The notes under the pieces: generated by a model | Told to the model about the DNA's origin: nothing | Databases searched by the model: none | What the model saw: the letters and a program-made list of their open reading frames with translations, nothing else | In this document: positions 37,038-44,830 of the stretch, piece by piece | How the letters are laid out: each line of letters opens with the position of its first letter | Numbering within the stretch: position 1 is the stretch's first letter | Program-made: the position numbers and the translations under genes | DNA from: JAWKIW01 sp041394145 | Lineage (GTDB): Bacteria; Actinomycetota; Acidimicrobiia; Acidimicrobiales; Acidimicrobilacustridaceae | Direction: 5' to 3' | Length of the DNA: 64,000 bases | Assembly (NCBI GenBank): GCA_041394145.1 | Contig: JAWKIW010000010.1 | Coordinates: 1-64,000, forward strand

Positions 37038-38267
37038 TCAGAACGGGTCGTAGGGGTAGTCGGTCATGGGCTCCCAGCCGTCCTCGGTGATGAGCACGAC
37101 CTCCTCGGCCCGGTAGCCGGCGGCGCCGTCGTCCCACAGGACGGGCTCCAGCGTCAGGATCATGCCGGCGGCGAGGACGAGCTGCGCGTCGAACGCCTCA
37201 CCGAGGTCGCTGCCGACGAAGGGCATCTCGGCGGTGTCGACGCCGAGCCCGTGACCCAGGTAGAAGTGGGGCATCCACGGCTTGACCCCGCCCGCCGCCT
37301 CGATGGCGGCACCGGTGAGCTCGGCGCCGGTCGCGCCGGAGCGGGTGACGTCGAGGACGGCGTCCATGATCGCCCGCCAGCGGTCGAACTGCTCCCGCTG
37401 TCGCGTCGAGGGCTCCCGACCCACGATCCAGGTGCGACCGAAGTCGGAGTGGAGGCCGGCGTAGCTGACCGCCGTGTCGGTCCACACCACGTCGCCGACC
37501 TGGAGCTCCCGTTCGGTCGTCAACAAGGGACAGGCCAGGTCCCCCGTCGTCGTCCACGGGCCTTCGTCGCGCCGCAGCGGCATCACCTGCCACATCGGAT
37601 CGAGGATGTTGGCGTCGGCCCCGGCCTCGAAGGCGGCGCGCAGGAACGTCGCCGTGAGCTCGGTCTGGCGCACACCGGGGGCGAGGCGCGCCTGCACGGC
37701 GGCGTTGGCCACCTCGGTGATCCGCAGGGCCTCCCGCAGGCAGGCCAGCTCGTCGGGCGTCTTGCACAGCTTGGCGGCGTTGATCAACCGGGTGGCGTCG
37801 ACCGGGGCGTCGGCGGCGAACAGGATCGACCGCTCGCGGCGCAGGGCATGGGTCCACTCGTCGATGGCCACCACCGCGCCGGGCGGGAGCAGGTCGGCCA
37901 CCTGGGCGGCGAACTGCTGGACGCCCTCGTCGAAGTCCAGGTACATGGGCCCGTGGACGTGGTCCGCCGGGAGCGCGGCACGGAGCCGGTCGTCGGGTCG
38001 CACCGGGGTGAACAGGTGGGGCCACTCGTCGTCGGCGACGACGAGCGCCACCGGCTGCTCGACGTTGGCCCGGCCCGCGTCGGCGAACGGCCAGATCGCA
38101 CCGGTCGCGTAGCCGACGTTGGTGTTGCCGAGCAGCACGAGCCCGTCGATCCCCTGCTGGCGCATCCCCTCGCGCAACCGCTCCCGCCGGTCCCGGTGCA
38201 TGCGCTCGATGTCGGCCACCGCCGGGATCGTCGACGGCGGCGCCGATGCCATCAACCCGGCGGGCAT
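37038..38267 (-). CDS. M24-family metallopeptidase (Xaa-Pro aminopeptidase/prolidase-like)
   Basis: This is a 409-aa dinuclear metal hydrolase. Residues 1 to about 170 are creatinase_N (MRQQGIDGLVLLGNTNVGYA). The catalytic domain shows all five ligands: Asp in WTDTAVSY, Asp in HSDFGRT, His in LGHGLGVD, Glu in LTLEPVLW and Glu in AEEVVLI. In the operon it may hydrolyse an amide of a CoA-linked or xenobiotic substrate rather than peptides; this is inference. The start ATG (38267) overlaps the stop of the amidohydrolase gene as TGATG, so they are translationally coupled. ATG 38252 (MASAPPS) is an alternative start. Confidence 0.87.
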   Translation of the reverse strand: MPAGLMASAPPSTIPAVADIERMHRDRRERLREGMRQQGIDGLVLLGNTNVGYATGAIWPFADAGRANVEQPVALVVADDEWPHLFTPVRPDDRLRAALPADHVHGPMYLDFDEGVQQFAAQVADLLPPGAVVAIDEWTHALRRERSILFAADAPVDATRLINAAKLCKTPDELACLREALRITEVANAAVQARLAPGVRQTELTATFLRAAFEAGADANILDPMWQVMPLRRDEGPWTTTGDLACPLLTTERELQVGDVVWTDTAVSYAGLHSDFGRTWIVGREPSTRQREQFDRWRAIMDAVLDVTRSGATGAELTGAAIEAAGGVKPWMPHFYLGHGLGVDTAEMPFVGSDLGEAFDAQLVLAAGMILTLEPVLWDDGAAGYRAEEVVLITEDGWEPMTDYPYDPF

Positions 38268-39439
38268 CAGTCGTCCAGCCCGAGGAAGCGCTTGATGTTG
38301 CCGCCGACGATCGGCACCGCCCGCTCGGGCCCGACGGCGGCGACCACCGAGGCCAGCGAGTCGCTGCTGTACCCGTAGGTGCTCTCGTTGTGGGGGAAGT
38401 CCGTCGACCACATGACCCGGTCGACGCCGATGCGATCGACCAGCTCGAGCCCCAGCGGGTCGACCATGAACGACGCCATCATGTGGTGGTCCCAGTAGTG
38501 CTGGGGGTCGTGCTGCAGCTCGAGGTTCGAGAGGTGGGCGAACGAGGCGGCGATGTGCTGGGCGTCCTGGATGGCCGACGGCACCCAGTTGATCCCGCCC
38601 TCGAACCACCCCACGCGCAGCCCGGGATGGCGGTCGAGGATGCCGCCGAGGACGTACTTGCCGAACACGTCCCGGAACGGTGCCACCGACTGGAGCATCC
38701 CGATGGCGACGTTGTTGAACTCGTTGGGGGTCGCCGGTGGGTGCTCGCCGATGTGGTGGGAGATCGGGATCTGGGCGTCCTCGATCGCCTCCCACACGCC
38801 GTCCATGGCGATGCTCGAGAAGTCGATCGGGCGCTTGTCGAGATCCTTGCCGGGGTTGAGCGGCATCAGGAAGGTCTTGAGCCCGAGGGCCTTCAGCTCG
38901 GCGAGGGTGCGGCGGGCGCCGTCGGCGTCCCACCAGTTGATCAGGCCCACGCCGTAGATGCGGCCGTTCGAGCGCTCCTGGACGTCGGCGATGTGCTCGT
39001 TGTAGATCCGGAAGCAGGCCTCCCGCACCTCGCGGTCGGGCCAGCCGAACAGCACGAGGACCGAGTTCGGGAAGGCGAGCTCCCGGGTGACGCCTTCGGA
39101 GTCCAGGGCGGCGAGCCGAGCCTCGACGTCGCTGGTGTGCGAGCCGGGCAGGGGGTCGTACTGGGTGAGGACGCGCGCGAACTCGGGCACGAGGAGCGAC
39201 TTGCCGTCCATCGCCATCACCCAGGCGCCGTCGACGTTCATCACCCGTGGTGCCCGGTCCTTGAGGCGCTCGGGCAGGCGCTCGTAGAAGAGGTCCTCGG
39301 CCAGCGAGATGTGGTTGTCGGCCGAGAAGACGTCCGTCCCGGCGGGCAGCCCCGTGTCGACGAGGGGACCCGGGCGGCGGTCCTTCGGCGCACCCAGGCC
39401 CTCGGGCGGGTAGGTGAGCGTGGTCGTGGTGCCGGACAT
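38267..39439 (-). CDS. Amidohydrolase-family (amidohydrolase 2) metal-dependent hydrolase
   Basis: This is a 390-aa TIM-barrel hydrolase of the amidohydrolase_2 group (ACMSD/LigY-like). Seen are VFSADNHISL near the N-terminus (in place of DxHxH), HHIGEHP in mid-barrel, GWFEGGINWVP and MWSTDFPHNESTYG, where the catalytic Asp lies near the C-terminus. Family members hydrolyse or decarboxylate ring-cleavage and acyl products. It is the first gene of the minus-strand operon, with a promoter at 39472-39501 and a transcript leader of roughly 25 bases. It has the same general family as the gene at 56882, with which it shares the DNH and YPHPE/FPHNE type motifs. Confidence 0.86.
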   Translation of the reverse strand: MSGTTTTLTYPPEGLGAPKDRRPGPLVDTGLPAGTDVFSADNHISLAEDLFYERLPERLKDRAPRVMNVDGAWVMAMDGKSLLVPEFARVLTQYDPLPGSHTSDVEARLAALDSEGVTRELAFPNSVLVLFGWPDREVREACFRIYNEHIADVQERSNGRIYGVGLINWWDADGARRTLAELKALGLKTFLMPLNPGKDLDKRPIDFSSIAMDGVWEAIEDAQIPISHHIGEHPPATPNEFNNVAIGMLQSVAPFRDVFGKYVLGGILDRHPGLRVGWFEGGINWVPSAIQDAQHIAASFAHLSNLELQHDPQHYWDHHMMASFMVDPLGLELVDRIGVDRVMWSTDFPHNESTYGYSSDSLASVVAAVGPERAVPIVGGNIKRFLGLDD

Positions 39440-39471
39440 CCCGTGTCCCCCCTTGCGAACGGCTGACCGGC

Positions 39472-39501
39472 AAATTACTTCGACCCCGTAGCATTTGTCA
39501 A
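39472..39501 (-). promoter_or_regulatory. Promoter of the minus-strand catabolic operon
   Basis: On the minus strand, TTGACA (39496-39501) and TAATTT (39472-39477) are separated by 18 bases, close to the vegetative sigma consensus. A CAAAT/ATTTG inverted repeat (39471-39475 and 39493-39497) spans the promoter and could be an operator. The divergent KstD-like gene has a TACCTT box at 39512-39517, so the two promoters lie side by side. Confidence 0.6.
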
Positions 39502-39564
39502 CGCAGCCTGCTACCTTGCCCGTCGCCGAGCAGCTGCGGCCCGGGGGCAGGAGGGGGACGGGAC

Positions 39565-41241
39565 ATGACGAGGTGGGACACCACCGTCGACTTCGTGATC
39601 GTGGGATCCGGCGGGGGCGGCATGGTGGCGGCGCTCACCGCCCAGGCGGCCGGCGCGAGCGCGCTGGTGCTCGAGAAGCAGGACCGGATCGGCGGTTCGA
39701 CCTGCATGTCGGGTGGCATCGCCTGGATCCCGAACAACCCGGTCATGCGGGCGGCCGGCGTGCCGGACTCCCTCGAGGAGGCCATGGCCCACCTCGAGGC
39801 CGTCGTCGGCGACGTCGGCCCGGCGTCGTCGATCGAGCGACGGCACGCCTTCCTGACCGCCGGACCCGAGATGGTCTCGTTCCTGCAGCGCCTCGGCGTC
39901 CGCTTCGCCTACTGCCCCGGCTACAGCGACTACTACTCGAACGCCGAGGGCGGCCACGACCTCGGCCGGGGGATCGAGCCCGTGCCGTGGGACGGCAACG
40001 TGCTCGGGCACTGGCTCGCCAAGCTGCAGCCCGGCCTGGCCCAGAGCCTCGGGATGGCGGTGATGACCAACGAGGCCCGTTCGCTGTCGCACTACAACCG
40101 CAGCGCGCGGGCCTTCGCCGTCTCGGCCCGCGTGGCCCTGCGGACGGTCGCGGCGCGGGCCCGGCAGCAGACGCTGCTCACGAACGGTGCCTCGCTGATC
40201 GGCCAGATGCTCGAGATCGCGCTGGACCGGGAGATCCCGGTGTGGACCGAGGCCCCGCTCGAGGAGCTGGTCGTCGAGGACGGTCGGGTCGTCGGCGTGC
40301 GCACGGTGCACGACGGCGAGCCGGTGCTGGTTCGGGCCCGCCAGGGCGTCCTGCTGTCCGCCGGGGGCTTCGCCCACAACCCGGCCATGCGCCGCGAGTA
40401 CGGCGGTGACCAGCCGAACCAGGCCAAGTGGTCCATCGCCAACCCCGGCGACACCGGCGAGGCGCTCCGCGCCGCGATGCGCCTCGGCGCCAAGACCGAC
40501 CTGATGGACGAGGCCTGGTGGCTGCCCTCGCCCCGGACGGGCCGGTTCGGCGCTTCGACGCTCGACCAGGCTCGCCAGCGCCCCCGCACGATCTACGTCG
40601 ACGCCAACGGACAGCGGTTCGTCAACGAGTCCAACTCCTACATGGAGGTGGGCAAGGCGATGTACGCCCGCGACAAGACGAGTCGAGCCGTCCCCTGCTG
40701 GCTCATCTTCGACGACCGCTACCGCAAGCGCTACGCGCACCTCCGGTCCCGCCCGGGGCGGTTCCCCCGCGAGCTGCTCGAGAGCGGTCGGCTCAAGCAG
40801 GCCTGGACGCTCGACGACCTCGCCCGGATGTGCAGCATCGACGAGGTCGGACTGGCCGAGACCGTCGAACGGTTCAACCGCTTCGCCGAGCAGGGCCTCG
40901 ACCCCGACTACGGGCGGGGCGAGTCCGCCTACAACCGGGCGCTGGGCGACCCGAACCACAAGGTCCACCCGTGCCTCGGCCCGATCGACGAGGCGCCGTA
41001 CTACGCCGTGCAGGTCGTTCCCGGCGACATCGGCACGTGCGGCGGCCTCCTGACCGACGAGGACGCACGGGTGCTCGACCACGACGACCGACCCATCGGC
41101 GGGCTGTACGCCGCCGGCAACATCACCGCCACGGTGATGGGGCGCCACTACCTCGGTCCCGGCGCCAGCATCGCCAACTCCATGATCTTCGGCTACCTGG
41201 CGGCGCGCCACGCCGCCGGTGGGCTCCGGGGCGATGCCTGA
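39565..41241 (+). CDS. FAD-dependent 3-ketosteroid Delta1-dehydrogenase-like flavoprotein
   Basis: This is a 558-aa flavoprotein of the fumarate reductase/KstD superfamily. The FAD site is VDFVIVGSGGGGMVAALTA with EKQDRIGGST. The C-terminal block GRHYLGPGASIANSMIFGY places the Tyr and Gly that correspond to the catalytic Tyr-x3-Gly of KstD. GLYAAGNITATVMG is the second FAD segment. KstD enzymes desaturate steroid ring A; relatives reduce or desaturate other enones, so the steroid link is inference. The ATG follows GGAGGGGGACGGGAC. The TACCTT box at 39512 is a probable -10. It ends four bases before the convergent ferredoxin gene and near the P450 at 41495. Confidence 0.83.
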   Translation: MTRWDTTVDFVIVGSGGGGMVAALTAQAAGASALVLEKQDRIGGSTCMSGGIAWIPNNPVMRAAGVPDSLEEAMAHLEAVVGDVGPASSIERRHAFLTAGPEMVSFLQRLGVRFAYCPGYSDYYSNAEGGHDLGRGIEPVPWDGNVLGHWLAKLQPGLAQSLGMAVMTNEARSLSHYNRSARAFAVSARVALRTVAARARQQTLLTNGASLIGQMLEIALDREIPVWTEAPLEELVVEDGRVVGVRTVHDGEPVLVRARQGVLLSAGGFAHNPAMRREYGGDQPNQAKWSIANPGDTGEALRAAMRLGAKTDLMDEAWWLPSPRTGRFGASTLDQARQRPRTIYVDANGQRFVNESNSYMEVGKAMYARDKTSRAVPCWLIFDDRYRKRYAHLRSRPGRFPRELLESGRLKQAWTLDDLARMCSIDEVGLAETVERFNRFAEQGLDPDYGRGESAYNRALGDPNHKVHPCLGPIDEAPYYAVQVVPGDIGTCGGLLTDEDARVLDHDDRPIGGLYAAGNITATVMGRHYLGPGASIANSMIFGYLAARHAAGGLRGDA

Positions 41242-41245
41242 CCGA

Positions 41246-41453
41246 TCAGACGAGCCTGGTGTCGCCGCGCCGGACGCTGATGGCGTGCGTCGGGCACCGG
41301 CGCGGCATCGAGGATCTTCTCCTCGGCGGCGGCCGTCGCGTCGACGGCGCGGGCGATCGAGTCGTCGTCGAGGTCGAACACGCCCGGCGCCCAGTACAGG
41401 CAGTTCCCCGACCCCATGCACACGTCCCGGTCGATCTCGACGACGAGGTCCAT
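41246..41453 (-). pseudogene. 3Fe-4S ferredoxin of P450 type, one frameshift
   Basis: This is a small ferredoxin of about 69 aa. The first frame reads VEIDRDVCMGSGNCLYWAP with Cys-x5-Cys, then GVFDLDDD; after a shift near 41305 a neighbouring frame reads RRCPTHAISV. Together they give the Cys-x5-Cys-xn-CysPro pattern of [3Fe-4S] ferredoxins that feed electrons to bacterial P450s. One extra base (or two missing) explains the break. It is divergent from the P450 gene at 41495 (41 bases between), so it is the natural redox partner of that enzyme and probably of the P450s at 44831 and 46733 too. Assembly error seems likely because the cluster motif is complete. Confidence 0.72.
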
Positions 41454-41494
41454 GGGTCGATCGTAGGACGCGTCGACGAGCAGCGAGGGCAACC

Positions 41495-42772
41495 ATGACC
41501 GACTTCGGAACCGTCAACTTCTTCACCGACCGCGCCGTCCAGGACGATCCGTACCCCTACTTCGACTGGGTGCGCGAGCAGGGTCCCGTCTGGCAGGAGC
41601 CGCGCTACGGCGTGTTCATGGTGACCGGCCACCCCGAAGCCATGGAGGTCTACGGCGACCCGGCCACCTTCCCCCCGCACGAGGCACCGTCGGGGACGTA
41701 CTCGTCGTGCAACGCCGTCAGCGGACCGTTCGTGAAGTTCTCCGTCCCGGTCGAGGGCGACGACATCTCCGACATCATCGTGAAGTGCCGGCACGAGCTG
41801 CCGTTCAGCGACCAGCTGCCCTCGTTCGACCCCCCCACCCACACGGCGCACCGCCACCTGCTGATGCGGCTCCTCACACCGAAGCGGCTCAAGGAGAACG
41901 AGGAGTTCATGTGGACCTACGCCGATCGTCTCCTCGACCGGTTCGTCGACGAGGGATCGTGCGAGATGGTCGGCGCGTACGCCGAGCCCTTCACCCTCAC
42001 CGTGATCGCCGACCTCGAAGGCGTGCCCGAGGCCGACCACGCCCTGTTCCGGGAGCGGCTGTCCACCCTGCACAAGGAGGTGGCCAACAAGCCGCTCGAG
42101 TTCCTCTACCAGCGGTTCAGCGAGTACATCGAGGACCGCCGGCAGCAGCCGCGCCACGACATCCTGTCCGGTCTGGCCACGGCGACCTTCCCGGACGGCT
42201 CGTTGCCCGAGGTGTCCGACGCCGCCCTGATCGCCGCCAACCTCTTCGCCGGAGGCCAGGAGACCACCGTGCGCCTGCTGTCGTTCACGCTGCGGATGCT
42301 CGGGGAGCGTCCCGATCTGCAGGAGATCGTGCGCGCCGACCGCGACCGCATCCCCAACTTCATCGAGGAGACGCTGCGCCTCGAGAGCCCGCTGCGCACG
42401 CAGTTCCGCATGGCCCGCGTGACGACCCGCCTCGCCGGCGTCGACATCCCCGCCGGCGGCACCGTGATGCTGGTGCCCGGCGCCTGCAACCGTGACCCCC
42501 GGGTGTTCGCCGACCCGTACGACTTCGACATCGACCGGCCGAACGCCCGCCAGCACATCGCCTTCGGCCACGGCATCCACACCTGTGCCGGGGCTCCGCT
42601 CGCCCGCTCCGAGGGGCGGGTGACCATCAACCAGTTCCTCGACCGCACCGGACACATCGCCATCTCGCCGGACCACCACGGCCCCGCCGACGATCGGCGG
42701 TACGAGTACCTGCCCACCTTCTTCCTGCGGGGGCTGGAGCAGCTGCACCTCGAGCTCGAACCCGCCGGCTGA
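41495..42772 (+). CDS. Cytochrome P450 monooxygenase
   Basis: This is a 425-aa class I P450. The I-helix motif is FAGGQETT, ExxR is EETLRLESPLR, and the heme loop is FGHGIHTCAG with Cys364. The long stretch GPFVKFSVPVEGDD in the B-C region is unlike the other P450s here and points to a distinct substrate pocket. It hydroxylates a hydrophobic compound using NAD(P)H through a ferredoxin, most likely the one encoded divergently at 41453. ATG 41495 is preceded by GAGGGCAACC. A crotonase gene follows after 81 bases with its own TAGAGT box (42814-42819). Confidence 0.92.
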   Translation: MTDFGTVNFFTDRAVQDDPYPYFDWVREQGPVWQEPRYGVFMVTGHPEAMEVYGDPATFPPHEAPSGTYSSCNAVSGPFVKFSVPVEGDDISDIIVKCRHELPFSDQLPSFDPPTHTAHRHLLMRLLTPKRLKENEEFMWTYADRLLDRFVDEGSCEMVGAYAEPFTLTVIADLEGVPEADHALFRERLSTLHKEVANKPLEFLYQRFSEYIEDRRQQPRHDILSGLATATFPDGSLPEVSDAALIAANLFAGGQETTVRLLSFTLRMLGERPDLQEIVRADRDRIPNFIEETLRLESPLRTQFRMARVTTRLAGVDIPAGGTVMLVPGACNRDPRVFADPYDFDIDRPNARQHIAFGHGIHTCAGAPLARSEGRVTINQFLDRTGHIAISPDHHGPADDRRYEYLPTFFLRGLEQLHLELEPAG

Positions 42773-42853
42773 ACGTCCGACGGCACCGGGCGGGGTCCCG
42801 CAGCCCCGAAAAGTAGAGTTCGGTCGGTTCGGGCACATGACCGAGGGGGGAAC

Positions 42854-43675
42854 GTGACCAGCTACGAGACACTGGGGTACGAGGAGCGCGACGCAGTCGC
42901 CGTCGTCACGCTGAACCGCCCCGAGGTCCACAACGCGTTCAACGTGGCGATGCAGCGCGAGCTCAAGGACGTGTGGCGGTCGCTGCGGCGCAACGACGAC
43001 GTGCGTGCGGTCGTCCTGACGGGCGCCGGCGAGAAGGCGTTCTGCACGGGCATCGACCGGATGGAGGCGATCACCCAGTACCTGGAGGATCCGAGCCCGT
43101 CGCGCGACACCGGCCGGGTCTCGACGCCGTTCATGTACAACGACCCGGGCGAGAACATCAACCCCAAGCAGAACGACCTGTGGAAGCCCATCGTCGCCGC
43201 GGTGAACGGCATGGCGTGCGGGGGCGCCCTGTACATGCTCGGTGAGGCCGACATCATCGTCGCCGCCGAGCACGCCACCTTCTTCGACCCCCACGTCACC
43301 TACGGGATGGTGGCCGGGTTCGAGACCGTCCACCTGCTGCAGAAGCTGCCCTTCGGCGAGGCACTGCGCGTCGCCCTCCTCGGAGCCCACGAGCGCATGT
43401 CGGCCGAGCGCGCCCACCAGCTCGGGCTGGTGTCCGAGGTCGTGCCCGGCGACGAGCTGATGGAGCACGCCATGTGGGTCGCGGAGGCGATCGCGTCGGC
43501 GCCGGTGCTGGCCGTCCAGGGCACGCTGCGGGCCGCCTGGCTGGCCAACGACTCGCTGCGCCGCCAGGCGCTCGAACAGGTGTCGTCGCTCATCTCGCTC
43601 GGCACCCAGTACGAGAACATCGCCGGCGGCCAGGACTCGTTCCAGGCACCCCGCCCGGAGTGGCGACTCCGGTGA
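42854..43675 (+). CDS. Enoyl-CoA hydratase/isomerase (crotonase) family protein
   Basis: This is a 273-aa crotonase-fold enzyme. GTG start with GAGGGGGGAA upstream. Active-site regions are KAFCTGIDRMEAIT, NGMACGGALYMLGEADIIVA and FFDPHVTYGMVAGFE. It is nearly a twin of the enzyme encoded at 30980, the same in length and most blocks. A TAGAGT -10 box at 42814-42819 gives it its own promoter; the unusual CoA-transferase gene follows after 16 bases. No copy of the shared motif found at 44703 is present here. Confidence 0.88.
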   Translation: MTSYETLGYEERDAVAVVTLNRPEVHNAFNVAMQRELKDVWRSLRRNDDVRAVVLTGAGEKAFCTGIDRMEAITQYLEDPSPSRDTGRVSTPFMYNDPGENINPKQNDLWKPIVAAVNGMACGGALYMLGEADIIVAAEHATFFDPHVTYGMVAGFETVHLLQKLPFGEALRVALLGAHERMSAERAHQLGLVSEVVPGDELMEHAMWVAEAIASAPVLAVQGTLRAAWLANDSLRRQALEQVSSLISLGTQYENIAGGQDSFQAPRPEWRLR

Positions 43676-43691
43676 GCCCGGGCACCGGCGC

Positions 43692-44708
43692 GTGATCGCC
43701 GAGGTGCTCCCCCCACCACCCGACGTGCTGCGTCGGATCGAGGACCTCGCCGGACGGCTCCCGGTGGCGGTGGACGTCGAGGAGCTCCTGTTCGGTCGAG
43801 CGGCGCTGCTCGGGCTGCAGCACCGGGGTCGCACCTCGGCCGGCGGCTCGTGCCGCCTGCTCCCCGCGCCCGATGGCTGGGTCGCGGTGAACCTCGCCCG
43901 ACCGACCGACGTCGAGGCCGTGCCCGCGATCGTCGAGGCGACGGAGCCGCCCGCCGATCCCTGGTCGATGCTCGAGCGCTTCACCGCCGAGACCCCTGCG
44001 GCCGTCGCCGCCGCCCGCTGCCAGCTCCTCGGCGTCCCGGGCGCGGTGCTCGCCGACCCCACCGTCGACGGCTCCGGGGCCGTCGCCACCCTGCGCCTGG
44101 GCCGACGGCGCGCCCCGGCGGGACGCCCCCGGGTGGTGGACCTCTCCTCGATGTGGGCCGGTCCCCTGTGCTCCCGGCTGCTCGGCCTCGCCGGCATGCA
44201 GGTGTGCAAGGTCGAGAGCACGTCACGGCCCGACGGCGCCCGGTTCGGCGATCCGAGGTTCTTCGCCTGGCTGCACGAGGGTCACCGACGCGTCGCCCTG
44301 GACCTCGAGACCGAGGACGGTCGGCGCCGGCTCCGCCGGCTGCTCGACGACGCCGACGTGGTCGTCGAGTCGACCCGTCCGCGGGCGCTGGAGCACCTCG
44401 GCATCCGCGCCGAGGACGTGGTGCGTCACCGACCGGGGCTCACCTGGGTGTCCATCACCGGCTACGGCCGGTCCGGGCCGGACGCCGCCCGCGTGGCGTT
44501 CGGCGACGACGCCGCCGTCGCCGGTGGCCTCGTCGGCCGCGATGGCGAGGGCCTGCCCGTGTTCTGCGGCGACGCCATCGCCGACCCGCTCACCGGGCTG
44601 CGCGCCGCCGTCGCCGCCGTGGCGGCGGTGACCACCGGCGGCGGCGTGCTCCTCGACGTCTCGATGGCCGCCGTGGCCCGATCCCTCGCCGACCCCACAG
44701 GGAACTAA
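43692..44708 (+). CDS. CaiB/BaiF-like CoA-transferase with rearranged domain order
   Basis: This is a 338-aa protein. Residues about 135-335 match the N-terminal half of a family III CoA-transferase (PRVVDLSSMWAGPLCSRLLG, GMQVCKVESTSRPDGARFG, VVVESTRPRALEHLGI). The first 130 residues (AGGSCRLLPAPDGWVAVNLARPTD, then CQLLGVPGAVLADP) resemble the C-terminal half of such enzymes. The order is therefore C-half then N-half, as in a circular permutant. It ends about 130 residues short of a standard second half, at SMAAVARSLADPTGN. Whether it is active alone is unclear; CaiB enzymes are interlocked dimers, so the rearrangement may be tolerated. GTG 43692 is the start. The stop codon lies inside motif copy F. 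Confidence 0.72.
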   Translation: MIAEVLPPPPDVLRRIEDLAGRLPVAVDVEELLFGRAALLGLQHRGRTSAGGSCRLLPAPDGWVAVNLARPTDVEAVPAIVEATEPPADPWSMLERFTAETPAAVAAARCQLLGVPGAVLADPTVDGSGAVATLRLGRRRAPAGRPRVVDLSSMWAGPLCSRLLGLAGMQVCKVESTSRPDGARFGDPRFFAWLHEGHRRVALDLETEDGRRRLRRLLDDADVVVESTRPRALEHLGIRAEDVVRHRPGLTWVSITGYGRSGPDAARVAFGDDAAVAGGLVGRDGEGLPVFCGDAIADPLTGLRAAVAAVAAVTTGGGVLLDVSMAAVARSLADPTGN

Positions 44709-44719
44709 CACCGGCGTCA
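44703..44719 (-). promoter_or_regulatory. Shared regulatory motif, copy F (TGACG-CCGG-TGTTAGTT)
   Basis: Read on the minus strand this is TGACGCCGGTGTTAGTT. It lies 10 bases upstream of the TAGGAT -10 box (44729-44734) of the P450 gene at 44831, over its -35 region, and contains the stop codon of the preceding gene. See the finding on the six copies. Confidence 0.5.
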
Positions 44720-44830
44720 CACTCTCGGTAGGATGTCGGCGCCCGCTTCGATCGGGACCATCGCCTCGGTGCACGACCGGCGCCCGGGCGGACCGTCGAA
44801 CCGCCCGATCCAGACAAGGAGCTGCGCGGC

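Noticed and set aside
39471..39517. Possible further copy of the shared TGACG-N4-TGTYAG motif between the divergent promoters
   Set aside because: TTGACA is present, but the second half (TGTYAG) is missing at the right distance; it is better read as the -35 box.
41246..44221. Long minus-strand open frame opposite the P450, crotonase and CoA-transferase genes
   Set aside because: Only its last 18 codons belong to a real protein (the shifted ferredoxin end). The rest is shadow sequence.
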